A stretch of 64,000 nt of DNA from Gloeocapsopsis sp. IPPAS B-1203 (lineage in GTDB: Bacteria > Cyanobacteriota > Cyanobacteriia > Cyanobacteriales > Chroococcidiopsidaceae). This document shows positions 42,538-52,054 of the stretch, piece by piece; position 1 is the first letter of the stretch; the number at the start of each line of letters is the position of its first letter. Under the pieces are notes generated by a model, which was given only the letters and a program-made list of their open reading frames with translations, made no database searches and had not been told where the DNA came from. Position numbers and translations under genes: made by a program. The DNA lies in contig NZ_PEIG01000014.1 of NCBI RefSeq assembly GCF_002749975.1, forward strand, positions 62,001-126,000, in the 5' to 3' direction.

Positions 42538-43305
42538 TCAAGTCTTTTGACAAACACAGTAAAGCATTCCTGCGATGGGCTGATGCGCTAAACCATCAAA
42601 AGATTCAAGCATTTGCTGTTGTTGAAGTTGATAACTTGAGCCAAGTGCTAGGATTGTAAAATCTACAGATGTTAATGTTAAAATCGCTTCGTGTAGTCTA
42701 TACCAATACATATAAGGTGCGCGATCGCAAAGTGCCTTCCAGTTAGGCTTTCCGCCAAGTTTAAGCCAAGGTAGATAGTTCAGTGTTAGGCTTGATCCGC
42801 GTAACTTTCTTGTTGTTCTGAGATACATCAAGAATGGTAAGTAGACTGGATTCTGAAGTCTAGATTCGAGGTATAAAAACGAGAATAAAGCGATACCTTT
42901 TCTTTTTAAAATTCGATAAGCTTCTTGAATTGCTTTTTTTCGTCCTACTTCAGTTTCAATTGAGCTAACAATCTGCTGTAAATAAATTATCTGCTCAAAG
43001 CTAGAATCTGTATATTCTAACTGAGTTGCATCTTGAACTTCAAAACTAATTTTAGAATTAGGATTTTTTTGTTGAGCTTGTTCAATATACTCAGGCATAT
43101 AGTCATAGCCATAAAGAGAGTTAAAGCCCATTTTCTCCATTTCCAAGAGAATTCTGCCACCACCAGTACCTGCTTCCAACGTTTTTCTTTCTTTATCTAA
43201 GTAAGTATCAACTAAATACTTTTCCTCATCAAGCAGATTTACCCCATATGCCCAGGCATCAAATTCTGCTGTGCTGTATATGTGTTTATTATTAACTTTT
43301 GACAT
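42538..43305 (-). CDS. SAM-dependent methyltransferase
   Basis: 255 residues. The class I SAM fold is shown by the motif TLEAGTGGGRILLEMEKMGFNSLYGYDYMPEYIEQAQQKNP, the later VQDATQLEYTDSSFEQIIYLQQIVSSIE and AYRILKRKGIALFSFLYLES. It lies 22 bases downstream of a FemAB-like gene inside the polysaccharide locus, so methylation of a sugar or polymer end is likely but unproven. The C-terminal part is not distinctive. Confidence 0.85.
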   Translation of the reverse strand: MSKVNNKHIYSTAEFDAWAYGVNLLDEEKYLVDTYLDKERKTLEAGTGGGRILLEMEKMGFNSLYGYDYMPEYIEQAQQKNPNSKISFEVQDATQLEYTDSSFEQIIYLQQIVSSIETEVGRKKAIQEAYRILKRKGIALFSFLYLESRLQNPVYLPFLMYLRTTRKLRGSSLTLNYLPWLKLGGKPNWKALCDRAPYMYWYRLHEAILTLTSVDFTILALGSSYQLQQQQMLESFDGLAHQPIAGMLYCVCQKT

Positions 43306-43327
43306 GATTTCGTTAGTAGTTTGCTAT

Positions 43328-44440
43328 TTAACTGCAACGATAAGCAGGAAAAAATTCAGAGTTCAGTAGTTCTTCAAAAGAAATATTTAATTCTGCTGCA
43401 CGTTTTTGAACTAAATTGTGGTATTTTTTTTTATTTACAACCAAGCGGATCGTTGAAAACGTCTGTGTCTGTTTAGAAAAACCAGCTTTGAAATGAAAAA
43501 GGCTATCTTTTGCGCTGCCAACACCGCCACCAAGGTGTAAAAACTCATTGTTGCGTTCTTTAGCCCAAGTGCGGACATAGTCAAACATGAGTTTACTCGG
43601 TGCTTGTTTGAGAAATGCTGATTTTGTGCCACCCAAGTGATATTGAACGATGCCACAAGCCTCAGTAAATAAACCACTACAAATGATTTCATTGTCTAAT
43701 TCAACAATACACAAGTGAAGTTGATTTTTGAGAGCTTGCGATAATTGGATAAAATAACTCTTATCAAAGTAGTAGGATGAGCTTGCCCCTACACGATCCA
43801 TTGTTTGCTCATAAATATCAATAAAATCATCAATATATGCTACGAACGGGACTATTTTGGCTATCATACCAGCGCGTTTGCATTTGTTGATTTTATTACG
43901 ATGTTCTGGTCTAGTTTGACTCCAGATTTCAGCAAGTGATAATCTTAAATCAACTGCAACAGTTTCACCATTGATTTTGCTATACGGATACTCACTTAAA
44001 TTTTGATTGAGTAAAGGATGCAGTCTTAGAAAAGCTGAGCAAACATTTTTTCTAGATAACTGATGCGTAAACTCATTGATGGCAAAATTGAGAAAATCTG
44101 GGTTATTGGCTGCTTCGTTTAATAAAATTCCTGGATAGCCGTAAGGAGAAATAACATCAAAAAGCTCAATCTGAGTCTGAGAAGTTGGCAATAGATCGTC
44201 ACAAGAGCGCAATAAATAGGGAACAAAGAAAACTTTGTCGTCTTTAGTAATGAGAATAGCTTCAGGAATGGCTTTGATTCTTTGTGCTTCTAAAGCTACG
44301 TATGCAGGGAGATGATAAATGTCGTGGCGTAATCTGCTTAACACTTGTTGCCACAAAGGATTTTGTAAATCAAGGACTTGACAAATAGGTTCGTTTGAGG
44401 AAAGAGTGTCTATGGATTGAGCTTTGTGGCAGCTTTTCAT
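43328..44440 (-). CDS. FemAB-like GNAT transferase
   Basis: 370 residues. Two GNAT lobes can be traced: an N-terminal one with LPAYVALEAQRIKAIPEAILITKDDKVFFVPYLLR, and a C-terminal one with RPEHRNKINKCKRAGM and NEIICSGLFTEACGIVQYHLGGTKSAFLKQAPSKLMFDYVRTWAKERNNEFLHLGGGVG. Such proteins accompany exopolysaccharide loci and exosortase systems; known relatives add amino acids to peptidoglycan. No exosortase is present in the window. It is directly upstream of the methyltransferase in the same direction. The 288-base gap before it could hold a separate promoter. Confidence 0.8.
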   Translation of the reverse strand: MKSCHKAQSIDTLSSNEPICQVLDLQNPLWQQVLSRLRHDIYHLPAYVALEAQRIKAIPEAILITKDDKVFFVPYLLRSCDDLLPTSQTQIELFDVISPYGYPGILLNEAANNPDFLNFAINEFTHQLSRKNVCSAFLRLHPLLNQNLSEYPYSKINGETVAVDLRLSLAEIWSQTRPEHRNKINKCKRAGMIAKIVPFVAYIDDFIDIYEQTMDRVGASSSYYFDKSYFIQLSQALKNQLHLCIVELDNEIICSGLFTEACGIVQYHLGGTKSAFLKQAPSKLMFDYVRTWAKERNNEFLHLGGGVGSAKDSLFHFKAGFSKQTQTFSTIRLVVNKKKYHNLVQKRAAELNISFEELLNSEFFPAYRCS

Positions 44441-44728
44441 GTCATAATTCCCTCAGGTCTATTACAGCAATTTTAAATTTCCTCTCAAGGTGTAAATATT
44501 TTAACTAATTACATGTACGTAGTTTCCATGAATTACTACTGTGATAAGAATTTTCAATTTTACTGAGTACTATAGATACATATATCAAACATTGCTTGAT
44601 GAAGATGTAAGTTATATCAAATCGGGTTAATTACGATTCAAGCAGGTAGTGAATAGTGAGTAGCAACTCAATAATAGTTTGGTTATTCAGTTAGAGATAA
44701 TATTAATCATGATTTCAACGTCCTAAAC

Positions 44729-45853
44729 TTAGATATCATTTAAAGCTTCAGCATAGAGTTGCTCGTGTTTGGCGATAACATGCTGTAAGTCATAATTAGC
44801 CATGCGATCGCGTCCTTTTTTCCCTAAATTTTGAGCGGCTTCAGGTTGATCTAACACCCAATTCATAGCCTGGGCAATTCCAGAGACGTCTCCTAACGGA
44901 ACTAAAAGATGAGAGTCTAAAAGATCTTGAATACCTCTAATATCAGTACCAATAACAGGAACCTCTAGACTTAAAGACTCCATAACACTGCGGGGTAATC
45001 CTTCTTGGGCTGAAACCAGTAAAGTTGCAACAGAGGCGCGAATCAGTGCAGGAATATCGCGTCGTAACCCTAGAAAATGAGTGCGATCGCCAATACCCAA
45101 TTCAGATGCTAAGCTTTGCATTTGTGCTTGCAACGATCCTGTCCCTGCTAACGCTAAATGGGCTTGCGGTTCTAATGAAGCAAAAGCTTGCAGCAAATCG
45201 CGATGACGTTTGCGGGGAATAAATTCTGCAATTGACAAAAATAGGGGTGTTTCTGGTGATAAACTCATTTCTTGACGTACTTGCATCACTTCATCTGCTG
45301 TCACTGCGTGAGGGCTGTAATAGGCTGTATCTACGCCGATTCCTGGCATATATCGCACTTTGGTGGCGGGGACAATTTGATTCGCAGCTTGTTCGTCTTC
45401 ACGGTTAATCACAACCAGATAATCTGTCCAATGTCCTGCAAGTTTTTCTAGAGTGAGAAAGATGCTATTTTTTATTGGCGAACCACCACGATAAAAGTGA
45501 AATCCATGCGCTGTGTAAATAACTCGTGGTTTTGTTGATTGCCAACGATTGATAACATAACGAGTTACAAACGCCGCCACTGGTGTATGAACGTGGACTA
45601 AATCATAATTTTGTTGAGTCAGAACTTGCTGAATTTGGCGCGGTGCATTGATCAAGTTACGCGGATCGAGAGGATTGCGCGACCACTCAATATCCCAAAC
45701 GCGATCGCACGCACTCATACACTCGCTACAATCAGTAATACCTTGTGCCATAGCATCAACTTGCCAACCTTGTGCGCGAAAGTGGGCGATATAAGGCAAC
45801 AGAAACGCCCGCACAGTAGCAGGAATTGTTGTAACAATCAAAAGTCTATACAT
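44729..45853 (-). CDS. GT4 glycosyltransferase (EpsD-like)
   Basis: About 374 residues from ATG 45853; the longer frame to 45892 lies inside the preceding gene. MYRLLIVTTIPATVRAFLLPYIAHFRAQGWQVDAMAQG opens the GT-B N-lobe, and the C-lobe has LSIAEFIPRKRHRDLLQAFA, LAGTGSL and VSAQEGLPRSVMESLSLEVPVIGTDIRGIQD with the EX7E-like donor site. It adds a sugar to the lipid-linked repeat unit at the inner membrane face. Its start overlaps the upstream gene's stop by eight bases, implying coupled translation. Confidence 0.92.
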   Translation of the reverse strand: MYRLLIVTTIPATVRAFLLPYIAHFRAQGWQVDAMAQGITDCSECMSACDRVWDIEWSRNPLDPRNLINAPRQIQQVLTQQNYDLVHVHTPVAAFVTRYVINRWQSTKPRVIYTAHGFHFYRGGSPIKNSIFLTLEKLAGHWTDYLVVINREDEQAANQIVPATKVRYMPGIGVDTAYYSPHAVTADEVMQVRQEMSLSPETPLFLSIAEFIPRKRHRDLLQAFASLEPQAHLALAGTGSLQAQMQSLASELGIGDRTHFLGLRRDIPALIRASVATLLVSAQEGLPRSVMESLSLEVPVIGTDIRGIQDLLDSHLLVPLGDVSGIAQAMNWVLDQPEAAQNLGKKGRDRMANYDLQHVIAKHEQLYAEALNDI

Positions 45854-46967
45854 ATAAAGCTTGATACTGGTCGACAACGGCATCAAGGGCAAAATTTTCT
45901 TGAATTCTGACTCTTGCTGCTTGACCTAAAGCAGTTCTACCTGCTGAACCGATTTCAATTAATTCTTGCCAAGCCTGAGCAAGGGCTTGAGGATTTTTTG
46001 GTGGGACAACTTTTCCGGTGTTGCTAACAATCGACTGAGAATCACCAACATCTGTAACAGTACAAGGGACTCCACAAGCCATTGCTTCTCCTACTACTAA
46101 AGGAAACGCTTCACCATACGCTGAGGCTGAAGTTGCAATATCGAGAGCAGCCATTAAGTCTGGTATATCACTACGTTCACCCAAAAGATGAACTTGAGAC
46201 TGTAGCGCTAGATTGTCAATAATTTGTTGCAAGGTTTGATTTGCTGCATCAACGTCTGTACCTGCTAGCAAAAAATGAACGTTTGAATATTTTTTAGTTA
46301 AAATTGCCGCTGCTTGCAAAAAGTTTGCATGATCTTTCATCGGATGATAGCGACAAAATAATCCGATTAATAATGTATCTGTGGCTAAGTTCAAAGCAGT
46401 GCGAATATTGATTTTTGCCTGTGATGAAGGTTGAAAGCGTACAAGATCAAAACCGTTAGGAATAACGCAGCTATTTTGATGACAATATCCTAACGCTTCG
46501 TGTTGCGATCGACTTGTTTGCGAAACAAAAACAATTTTTTTAGGAGAATCAGATATTTTTGCACCTAGTTTAATAATTGCTTGCGTCATTTGCTTTTCAG
46601 CATCAAGTGCCGCAATTGAGTGATGAATTCCCCAAATAACTGGAATTTTAGGGGTAAAAAAACGACTAGCAACATATGCAGCTAAGTTGCCGTGATACAT
46701 CCAACCTTGAATTATATTTGGTTGCAATTGACGTAAAGTCCGAATCAAATTCCAGAAAATGTTTGGTGTAGGAAGTCCCCCTGGTTTCATACCAAGGGAA
46801 TATACAGGGATATCTAATTCTAAAATGCGATCGCTTAATGTTCCTTGTTCCAGTAACGAGACTACACTTGGGCTAAAGCGATCGCGATTTATCCGCGACA
46901 ACAGATTGTAAAGCATGATTTCTGCACCACCCGTAGAAAGTCCGGTGATGACATGAACAATTCTCAT
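45846..46967 (-). CDS. GT4 glycosyltransferase
   Basis: 373 residues. The N-lobe opens with MRIVHVITGLSTGGAEIMLYNLLSR (the GGAE motif), and the C-lobe has IGLFCRYHPMKDHANFLQAAAIL and EAFPLVVGEAMACGVPCTVTDVGDS. This is the GT4 pattern for a retaining transferase acting on lipid-linked sugars. It overlaps the polymerase gene by four bases upstream (ATGA-type) and the next GT4 gene downstream, so it sits inside a tightly packed operon. Confidence 0.93.
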   Translation of the reverse strand: MRIVHVITGLSTGGAEIMLYNLLSRINRDRFSPSVVSLLEQGTLSDRILELDIPVYSLGMKPGGLPTPNIFWNLIRTLRQLQPNIIQGWMYHGNLAAYVASRFFTPKIPVIWGIHHSIAALDAEKQMTQAIIKLGAKISDSPKKIVFVSQTSRSQHEALGYCHQNSCVIPNGFDLVRFQPSSQAKINIRTALNLATDTLLIGLFCRYHPMKDHANFLQAAAILTKKYSNVHFLLAGTDVDAANQTLQQIIDNLALQSQVHLLGERSDIPDLMAALDIATSASAYGEAFPLVVGEAMACGVPCTVTDVGDSQSIVSNTGKVVPPKNPQALAQAWQELIEIGSAGRTALGQAARVRIQENFALDAVVDQYQALYV

Positions 46968-48178
46968 ATTTGGTGCCTTAAGTGATATTTCTCCTCTTGT
47001 TGACTTGTTACATTCAATGTTGCCATTAAAGCAAAGCTGAGTAAAATGAATCTATCTTCAAGTATTGTGTGACTAAACAAACCCCACAATAAAATTAGAA
47101 TAGCAAATGATAGAGCAACGTATCGGTTTTCTCCTCTAGTAGGATATGTTACGGCATAAACAAATAAGGGCAGAATTAAGATACCTAAAAAACCATGGTC
47201 TACCATAAATACCAAATACATATTATGCGTCGATATTCTATAACTCCAATCTATAGTTGAAGCAATTCCATTTCCCCATAATGGACTTTGAATGAATAAT
47301 TGCCATCCAGCAATTAAAATTGCCATCCGCGAATCTGCAGAGTGTTCAGAAGCAGTTGGGTTTTCAAACCATTCCAACCTTTCGCGAACTCCGTACGGAA
47401 GTTGATTAATATTAATAAAGTTACTGCTCAGTAATCCCAATCCAATAACAATAATTCCTGTTCCAATCAGCCAGTATATTAATTGATTCTTAGTAATAAC
47501 TTTTTGCTTAAGAAAAATGAGGATAACTAAAATCCATCCTAAAATTGCTCCACGAGAAAAAGTCAGCAGAATTCCTAATCCTATAAATGCAATAAAATAT
47601 GGGCGATATTTTTGAGGCACTAAACCAGTACCAAAGATCATACTTAAAACAAGAGCGCATCCTGTTCTGTTAGGATCTACATAAAACCCTGCTGGACGAC
47701 CTGTATCATTAAGTCCACCAAATACCAAAGGATTTAAAAGTTCATAAATATTATTAAGAACTCCCATGATACCAACAATGATAGTTGTATATCTTGCTGA
47801 TGATTGCACAGCACGATATCGAGAAAATATCAGTAGCATGATTAGAAAAAACAAAACTGATAAAATTCGTAGTCTTAATTCTTGATAACCAGCATCAGAC
47901 GATAAAAAAATCAAAAAAGACAATAAAGAAACTAACAAATAACTACTACACCAAGTAACAATAGGTGCTGAAAAAAAATCAATTCTACTAAAAATTGAAA
48001 GTAGTAACGGAAGTGATGCAAATCCGAATAGAAAAACCAACATTACAGGTGCAGGCGCTTGCCCAGTTCTGAAAAAATAAAGATCTATATCAGAAAAGAA
48101 GAGAATAACAGCACCTACTGCTAGGATACATTGATAATAAAGAAGTAGATCGTGTTTTCTATCTAAAGCAGGAGTCAT
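46964..48178 (-). CDS. O-antigen polymerase/ligase-like membrane protein (Wzy type)
   Basis: 404 residues with about ten hydrophobic helices. The family patterns are GRPAGFYVDPNRTGCALVLSMIFG and LLTFSRGAILGWILVI, followed by a periplasmic loop and GWQLFIQSPLWGNGIASTIDWSYRISTHNMYLVFMVDHG with the conserved HN. It probably polymerises repeat units on the outer face of the membrane. It is placed between flippase/GT4 genes and another GT4 gene, which is the usual context. Confidence 0.87.
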   Translation of the reverse strand: MTPALDRKHDLLLYYQCILAVGAVILFFSDIDLYFFRTGQAPAPVMLVFLFGFASLPLLLSIFSRIDFFSAPIVTWCSSYLLVSLLSFLIFLSSDAGYQELRLRILSVLFFLIMLLIFSRYRAVQSSARYTTIIVGIMGVLNNIYELLNPLVFGGLNDTGRPAGFYVDPNRTGCALVLSMIFGTGLVPQKYRPYFIAFIGLGILLTFSRGAILGWILVILIFLKQKVITKNQLIYWLIGTGIIVIGLGLLSSNFININQLPYGVRERLEWFENPTASEHSADSRMAILIAGWQLFIQSPLWGNGIASTIDWSYRISTHNMYLVFMVDHGFLGILILPLFVYAVTYPTRGENRYVALSFAILILLWGLFSHTILEDRFILLSFALMATLNVTSQQEEKYHLRHQI

Positions 48179-48211
48179 AATTTTAGAGATACTATTTTTT
48201 ACACGAGCGTT

Positions 48212-49318
48212 TTAGTAACCTAACAAATTCAGATATTTAGGAACCGCTTGTTGTAATGAAAAATCTTGCGATCGCTGAATCAATAATTCTTGTTTAGTAG
48301 GATTGCTTAATACTTTTAACATTGCTGTTGCCAAAGCATTAACATCACCTACTGGTACTAAAAAACCATATTTACCTGCTGCTAGAATTTCTTGCGGACC
48401 ACTAGGACAGTTAGTAGAAATAACAGGACAACCACAAGCCATTGCTTCAATTAATACAGTTGGTAAACCTTCCCAGCGCGAAGAAAGAACAAAAGCAGTA
48501 GCCTTACTCATATAGGGATAAGGATTATCAACAAATCCAGGTAAAGAGACGTCCTCAATAATTTTTAGTTCTTGCATCAATGCTTCTAGTTCTTGTCGTG
48601 CTTCACCTTCTCCTAAAATTAACAATCGTGCTTGTTGGGTTTGACGTAAAATAGCAAAAGCTTTAATTAAAGTGCTGAAATCTTTTTGTAGAGTAAGTCT
48701 TCCGACAGCTAGAAATACAGGTATAGCTTGATTTTGAAACCAAGGATGATCTAGAGTTGCTTTTGCTTTATCAATCAGTTCTTCATCAACAACCGGATTA
48801 TAAATTGTATGAAGCTTGTAGGGAACAATACCTAAATATTTACCTAAATCATCGGTTACGCCTTGAGAAACTCCTACAATTGCATCAGCACTGGGATACA
48901 GCCATTTCATGAACAATGGTACAAGTTTTGCCCGCAGAAGTTTAGATCTAGCAACAGATAAAGTGTCATGTTCTACCAAAACAAGTCGAGTGTTTGTCGA
49001 TGCTAATTGTTTTGCCATAACTGCGATCGCATTAGCATGATTCATATGTGACAATAATGCGTCTGGTTTGGTTTGACGTAGATAACCTGATAACGGTGCG
49101 ATCGCCTTAATGACTCTTCCTGCTTCTAAGTCAATAATTTTGACTTGAGAGGGAACTTGTTCCAAGTATGGACCTTCTTTGCTGGCTAAAACTAAATCTA
49201 AAGACACATCGTATTGCAGCATTCCTTTAAGAAGATTTATTGCTACTTTTTCTGCACCACCACCATGTAAAGCAGGTAGGAAAAAAGCAATACGTTTTTT
49301 TGATAAAAATTCAGGCAT
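48212..49318 (-). CDS. GT4 glycosyltransferase
   Basis: 368 residues. The N-lobe has RIAFFLPALHGGGAEKVAINLLKGM, and the C-lobe has VPVFLAVGRLTLQKDFSTLIKAFAIL, RLLILGEGEARQEL and SSRWEGLPTVLIEAMACGCPVISTNCPSGPQEIL. All are canonical GT4 motifs including the EX7E donor site. Its C-lobe is closely similar to that of the next GT4 gene upstream (49340-50440), with the same CPSGPxEI(L/I) ending, so the two probably arose by duplication. A 33-base gap leads to the polymerase gene. Confidence 0.93.
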   Translation of the reverse strand: MPEFLSKKRIAFFLPALHGGGAEKVAINLLKGMLQYDVSLDLVLASKEGPYLEQVPSQVKIIDLEAGRVIKAIAPLSGYLRQTKPDALLSHMNHANAIAVMAKQLASTNTRLVLVEHDTLSVARSKLLRAKLVPLFMKWLYPSADAIVGVSQGVTDDLGKYLGIVPYKLHTIYNPVVDEELIDKAKATLDHPWFQNQAIPVFLAVGRLTLQKDFSTLIKAFAILRQTQQARLLILGEGEARQELEALMQELKIIEDVSLPGFVDNPYPYMSKATAFVLSSRWEGLPTVLIEAMACGCPVISTNCPSGPQEILAAGKYGFLVPVGDVNALATAMLKVLSNPTKQELLIQRSQDFSLQQAVPKYLNLLGY

Positions 49319-49339
49319 AGTACTAAGCTGTAATTTGTG

Positions 49340-50440
49340 CTAGCGCACAACTTCGTCAAATAATGCTTCCCATTGACGCATGGCACTATCAAGACTAAAT
49401 CTTGTGGAAACTTCTGGCGCGCGGTTAGCTAGTTGCTGACGCGCTGCTTCATCTGTCATTAAATGCTGCATTGCCATAGCTAAGGCTGTCACATCTCCAT
49501 TAGGCACTAAAATACCATCGATGCGATCGCGAATAATTTCTCTAGGACCGCTAGGACAATCTGTACTAATCACAGGTAAACCACAAGCTAAAGCTTCTCC
49601 ATGCACCATCGGAAAGCCCTCGAATCGAGAAGCCATTGCAAAAAACTTTGCTTGTCTGAGGATCGCAAAAGGATTATTCACAGCTCCAGGCAAAACAACC
49701 TGATGAGACAACCCTAACTTATCTACATAAGTTTCTAACTCTTGCCGTAACTCTCCCTCACCTAAAATAATCAATTGCCAATCTGAAAACTGAGCAGCTA
49801 TTTTCTGGAATGCAGCGATTAATAAGTCAAAGCCCTTTTGATAAGTCAACCTACCCATAGCAACAATCCACTGCTTGTGCAGGTCAAATTGCAGCAGATT
49901 AGCTGCATGTTGATTTTCACGAATGATGAGTGGATTGTAAATGACCATTCTCTTTCTTGCAGGTAGCCACTGAAAAGCACTGTCTACACCTTGACTAACA
50001 CTAACAAGCTTCGCTGTACGAGGATAAGTAATTCGGCGCAGTTTTTCCCAAATAGCACCACCATATTTTATGCCAACATCACAATGTTCTGTGACAATCA
50101 CTGGATAACCTGTTGCTTGCAGCGATAACACAGTTGTAATGTTAGTTTGATCGACAAAAGAAATCACTACATCTGGTTGGGTAGACTGAATTGCTCTCCT
50201 TAACTGTAACAAGCGATAAAGATTATTTCTCACGGCTTGAAAGAGATTAGGAGACTTCTGCATCACATCTAAAGCAATTCTTGTCACTTTTGGTGGCAAC
50301 TGATAAAAATCATTTTCCTTTCCTGAAAGTGTTACTATAGCAACATTATGTCCTTGCTGCAAAAAGCCCTCTGCCAGCAGAACCAAAACTCGTTCTGCCC
50401 CACCACAGGTAAGAGTTGCAGTTACTAGTGTTAATCGCAT
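49340..50440 (-). CDS. GT4 glycosyltransferase
   Basis: 366 residues. The N-lobe has RLTLVTATLTCGGAERVLVLLAEGF and the C-lobe has QWIVAMGRLTYQKGFDLLIAAFQKI, LIILGEGELRQELE and ASRFEGFPMVHGEALACGLPVISTDCPSGPREII. This matches GT4 enzymes such as N-acetylgalactosamine or galactose transferases, but the sugar cannot be predicted. It overlaps the flippase gene by ten bases and lies 21 bases from the next GT4 gene. Confidence 0.93.
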   Translation of the reverse strand: MRLTLVTATLTCGGAERVLVLLAEGFLQQGHNVAIVTLSGKENDFYQLPPKVTRIALDVMQKSPNLFQAVRNNLYRLLQLRRAIQSTQPDVVISFVDQTNITTVLSLQATGYPVIVTEHCDVGIKYGGAIWEKLRRITYPRTAKLVSVSQGVDSAFQWLPARKRMVIYNPLIIRENQHAANLLQFDLHKQWIVAMGRLTYQKGFDLLIAAFQKIAAQFSDWQLIILGEGELRQELETYVDKLGLSHQVVLPGAVNNPFAILRQAKFFAMASRFEGFPMVHGEALACGLPVISTDCPSGPREIIRDRIDGILVPNGDVTALAMAMQHLMTDEAARQQLANRAPEVSTRFSLDSAMRQWEALFDEVVR

Positions 50441-51786
50441 TGTGCTGCAAATATTTTTAAGTTTTTGTTAGCAAAAAAGAGTAAATACAAAAAAGAGAAT
50501 AAGTAGACACAGCTAGTGGATAAAGCAATACCACTCACTCCGATCCATTGCATAAATAAGTAGTTGAGACTAATATTAATTAAAAGATTGAAGACTGACA
50601 CCCACATTAAAATATGATTTAGTCGCATTGAAGTGAGGAGCTTTACCACAAAAATATCTGCTATATAAAAAGGAATTTGCAGGGCGTACAAAGATTGAAT
50701 TTGAGCAACTATTTGTGTATCTTCAGATGTAAAAGAACCGCGTTGGAATAAGATTTCTACTATTAATTCAGAACTTAGTAGTAATAATCCAGTAAAAGGT
50801 ATAGATACAGCAAATATCAACCACATATAGCGATTTAATGTGTGGCGTACCCCTGCCCATTCATTGCACGCAACCATCCTAGAAAAATAGGGAATAACTG
50901 CTGTACTCAAGGCTGTTGTTGCAAGCGTAATAGGAAATGCAATCACTCGATTGCCATAATTAAGTGATGCTACACTTCCTGGTGCAAGCATGGCAGCCAT
51001 AGATTGATCGACCAAAGTAGCACTACACATAATAAACGCGCCAATGAGTGCTGGTATGCATTGATAGGCAACTTGGCGTAGTGCTGGATTAATACCATAC
51101 CATTTCGGCAGCAAAGAAATACCTTGCTTACGCAGTGCTAATCCTAGTAAAATAATTTCTATTGCCGTACCTGCAACGAGTCCTGCTGCTAAAGCAAAGA
51201 TACCCCAAGACTGGATAAATAGAAAAATAATAGTAACTGCTGGAGTGGCGATTGGAGCTAGTGCCGCTAATGCAAAACGCTCGCCGGCGTTTAAAACGGC
51301 TCCCCAAATGGTAACAATACTACTGAGTAAAATAATTGGCGCGATCGCACACAGCAAGTAAAATGTTAAACGGAGTTTTTCTGAATCAAACCCAGATGCA
51401 ATCAATGGTAGATAAACTGGTGCTGAAAGGATCGTGAGTAAGGTCGTTATGCCAAGTAGACCTAACCCCCAAATCATGGTTGCAGAAAATAAATGTTGCG
51501 CCGCTTGTGTACCTTGTTTTTCTCTAACTTGAATGTAAGTAGGAATTAAAGCCGCATTAAAAGAACCAGCAACAACATTAATAATAAAAGCAGGTACTAA
51601 CAAAGCAATTAAAAAAGCATCAACTGCATCACCAGTACCGAACCTCCAAGCAACTACTAATTCTTTAATTACAGCTGCGATCTTGACAAATGCAGTTAAG
51701 ATAGCAACCGTAATGGCTGCACCAAAAATTTTCCGGTTGACGGAAGTGCTTGTTAGTTTTGTCCAACCATTTAGTAATCTTTGCAC
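50431..51786 (-). CDS. MurJ/MviN-family lipid flippase, probable Wzx-like exporter
   Basis: 451 residues with about twelve or more hydrophobic helices. The start IKELVVAWRFGTGDAVDAFLIALLVPAFIINVVAGSFNAALIPTYIQVREKQG is the MurJ family pattern, and ASLNYGNRVIAFPITLATTALSTAVIPYFSRM is another family hallmark. Placed at the head of a glycosyltransferase/polymerase run, it probably flips the lipid-linked repeat unit rather than lipid II. The 268-base gap upstream probably holds a promoter. Confidence 0.88.
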   Translation of the reverse strand: MQRLLNGWTKLTSTSVNRKIFGAAITVAILTAFVKIAAVIKELVVAWRFGTGDAVDAFLIALLVPAFIINVVAGSFNAALIPTYIQVREKQGTQAAQHLFSATMIWGLGLLGITTLLTILSAPVYLPLIASGFDSEKLRLTFYLLCAIAPIILLSSIVTIWGAVLNAGERFALAALAPIATPAVTIIFLFIQSWGIFALAAGLVAGTAIEIILLGLALRKQGISLLPKWYGINPALRQVAYQCIPALIGAFIMCSATLVDQSMAAMLAPGSVASLNYGNRVIAFPITLATTALSTAVIPYFSRMVACNEWAGVRHTLNRYMWLIFAVSIPFTGLLLLSSELIVEILFQRGSFTSEDTQIVAQIQSLYALQIPFYIADIFVVKLLTSMRLNHILMWVSVFNLLINISLNYLFMQWIGVSGIALSTSCVYLFSFLYLLFFANKNLKIFAAQCD

Positions 51787-52054
51787 TTGCCAATTCCTTG
51801 AAGTAGCTTTCTACTTTAATGAAGTTAATTTACTTGTCTTGACGATAGCTTCATGCAGTAGACAACTATTTTGATTTTTTCAATATCCTTAATAAGGAGA
51901 TCTAATTAGCTGTTTGAATATATATTTTACAATAAACAGCTATATATCATCGTAGTTTTGGCAATAAATTTATTTAAAAAATTGAAAGTAGCGGAAAATC
52001 TCTCAAAAATTCCGCTACAGACTGCTATATTTAAAACTTGTCAAGATTGAGGAA

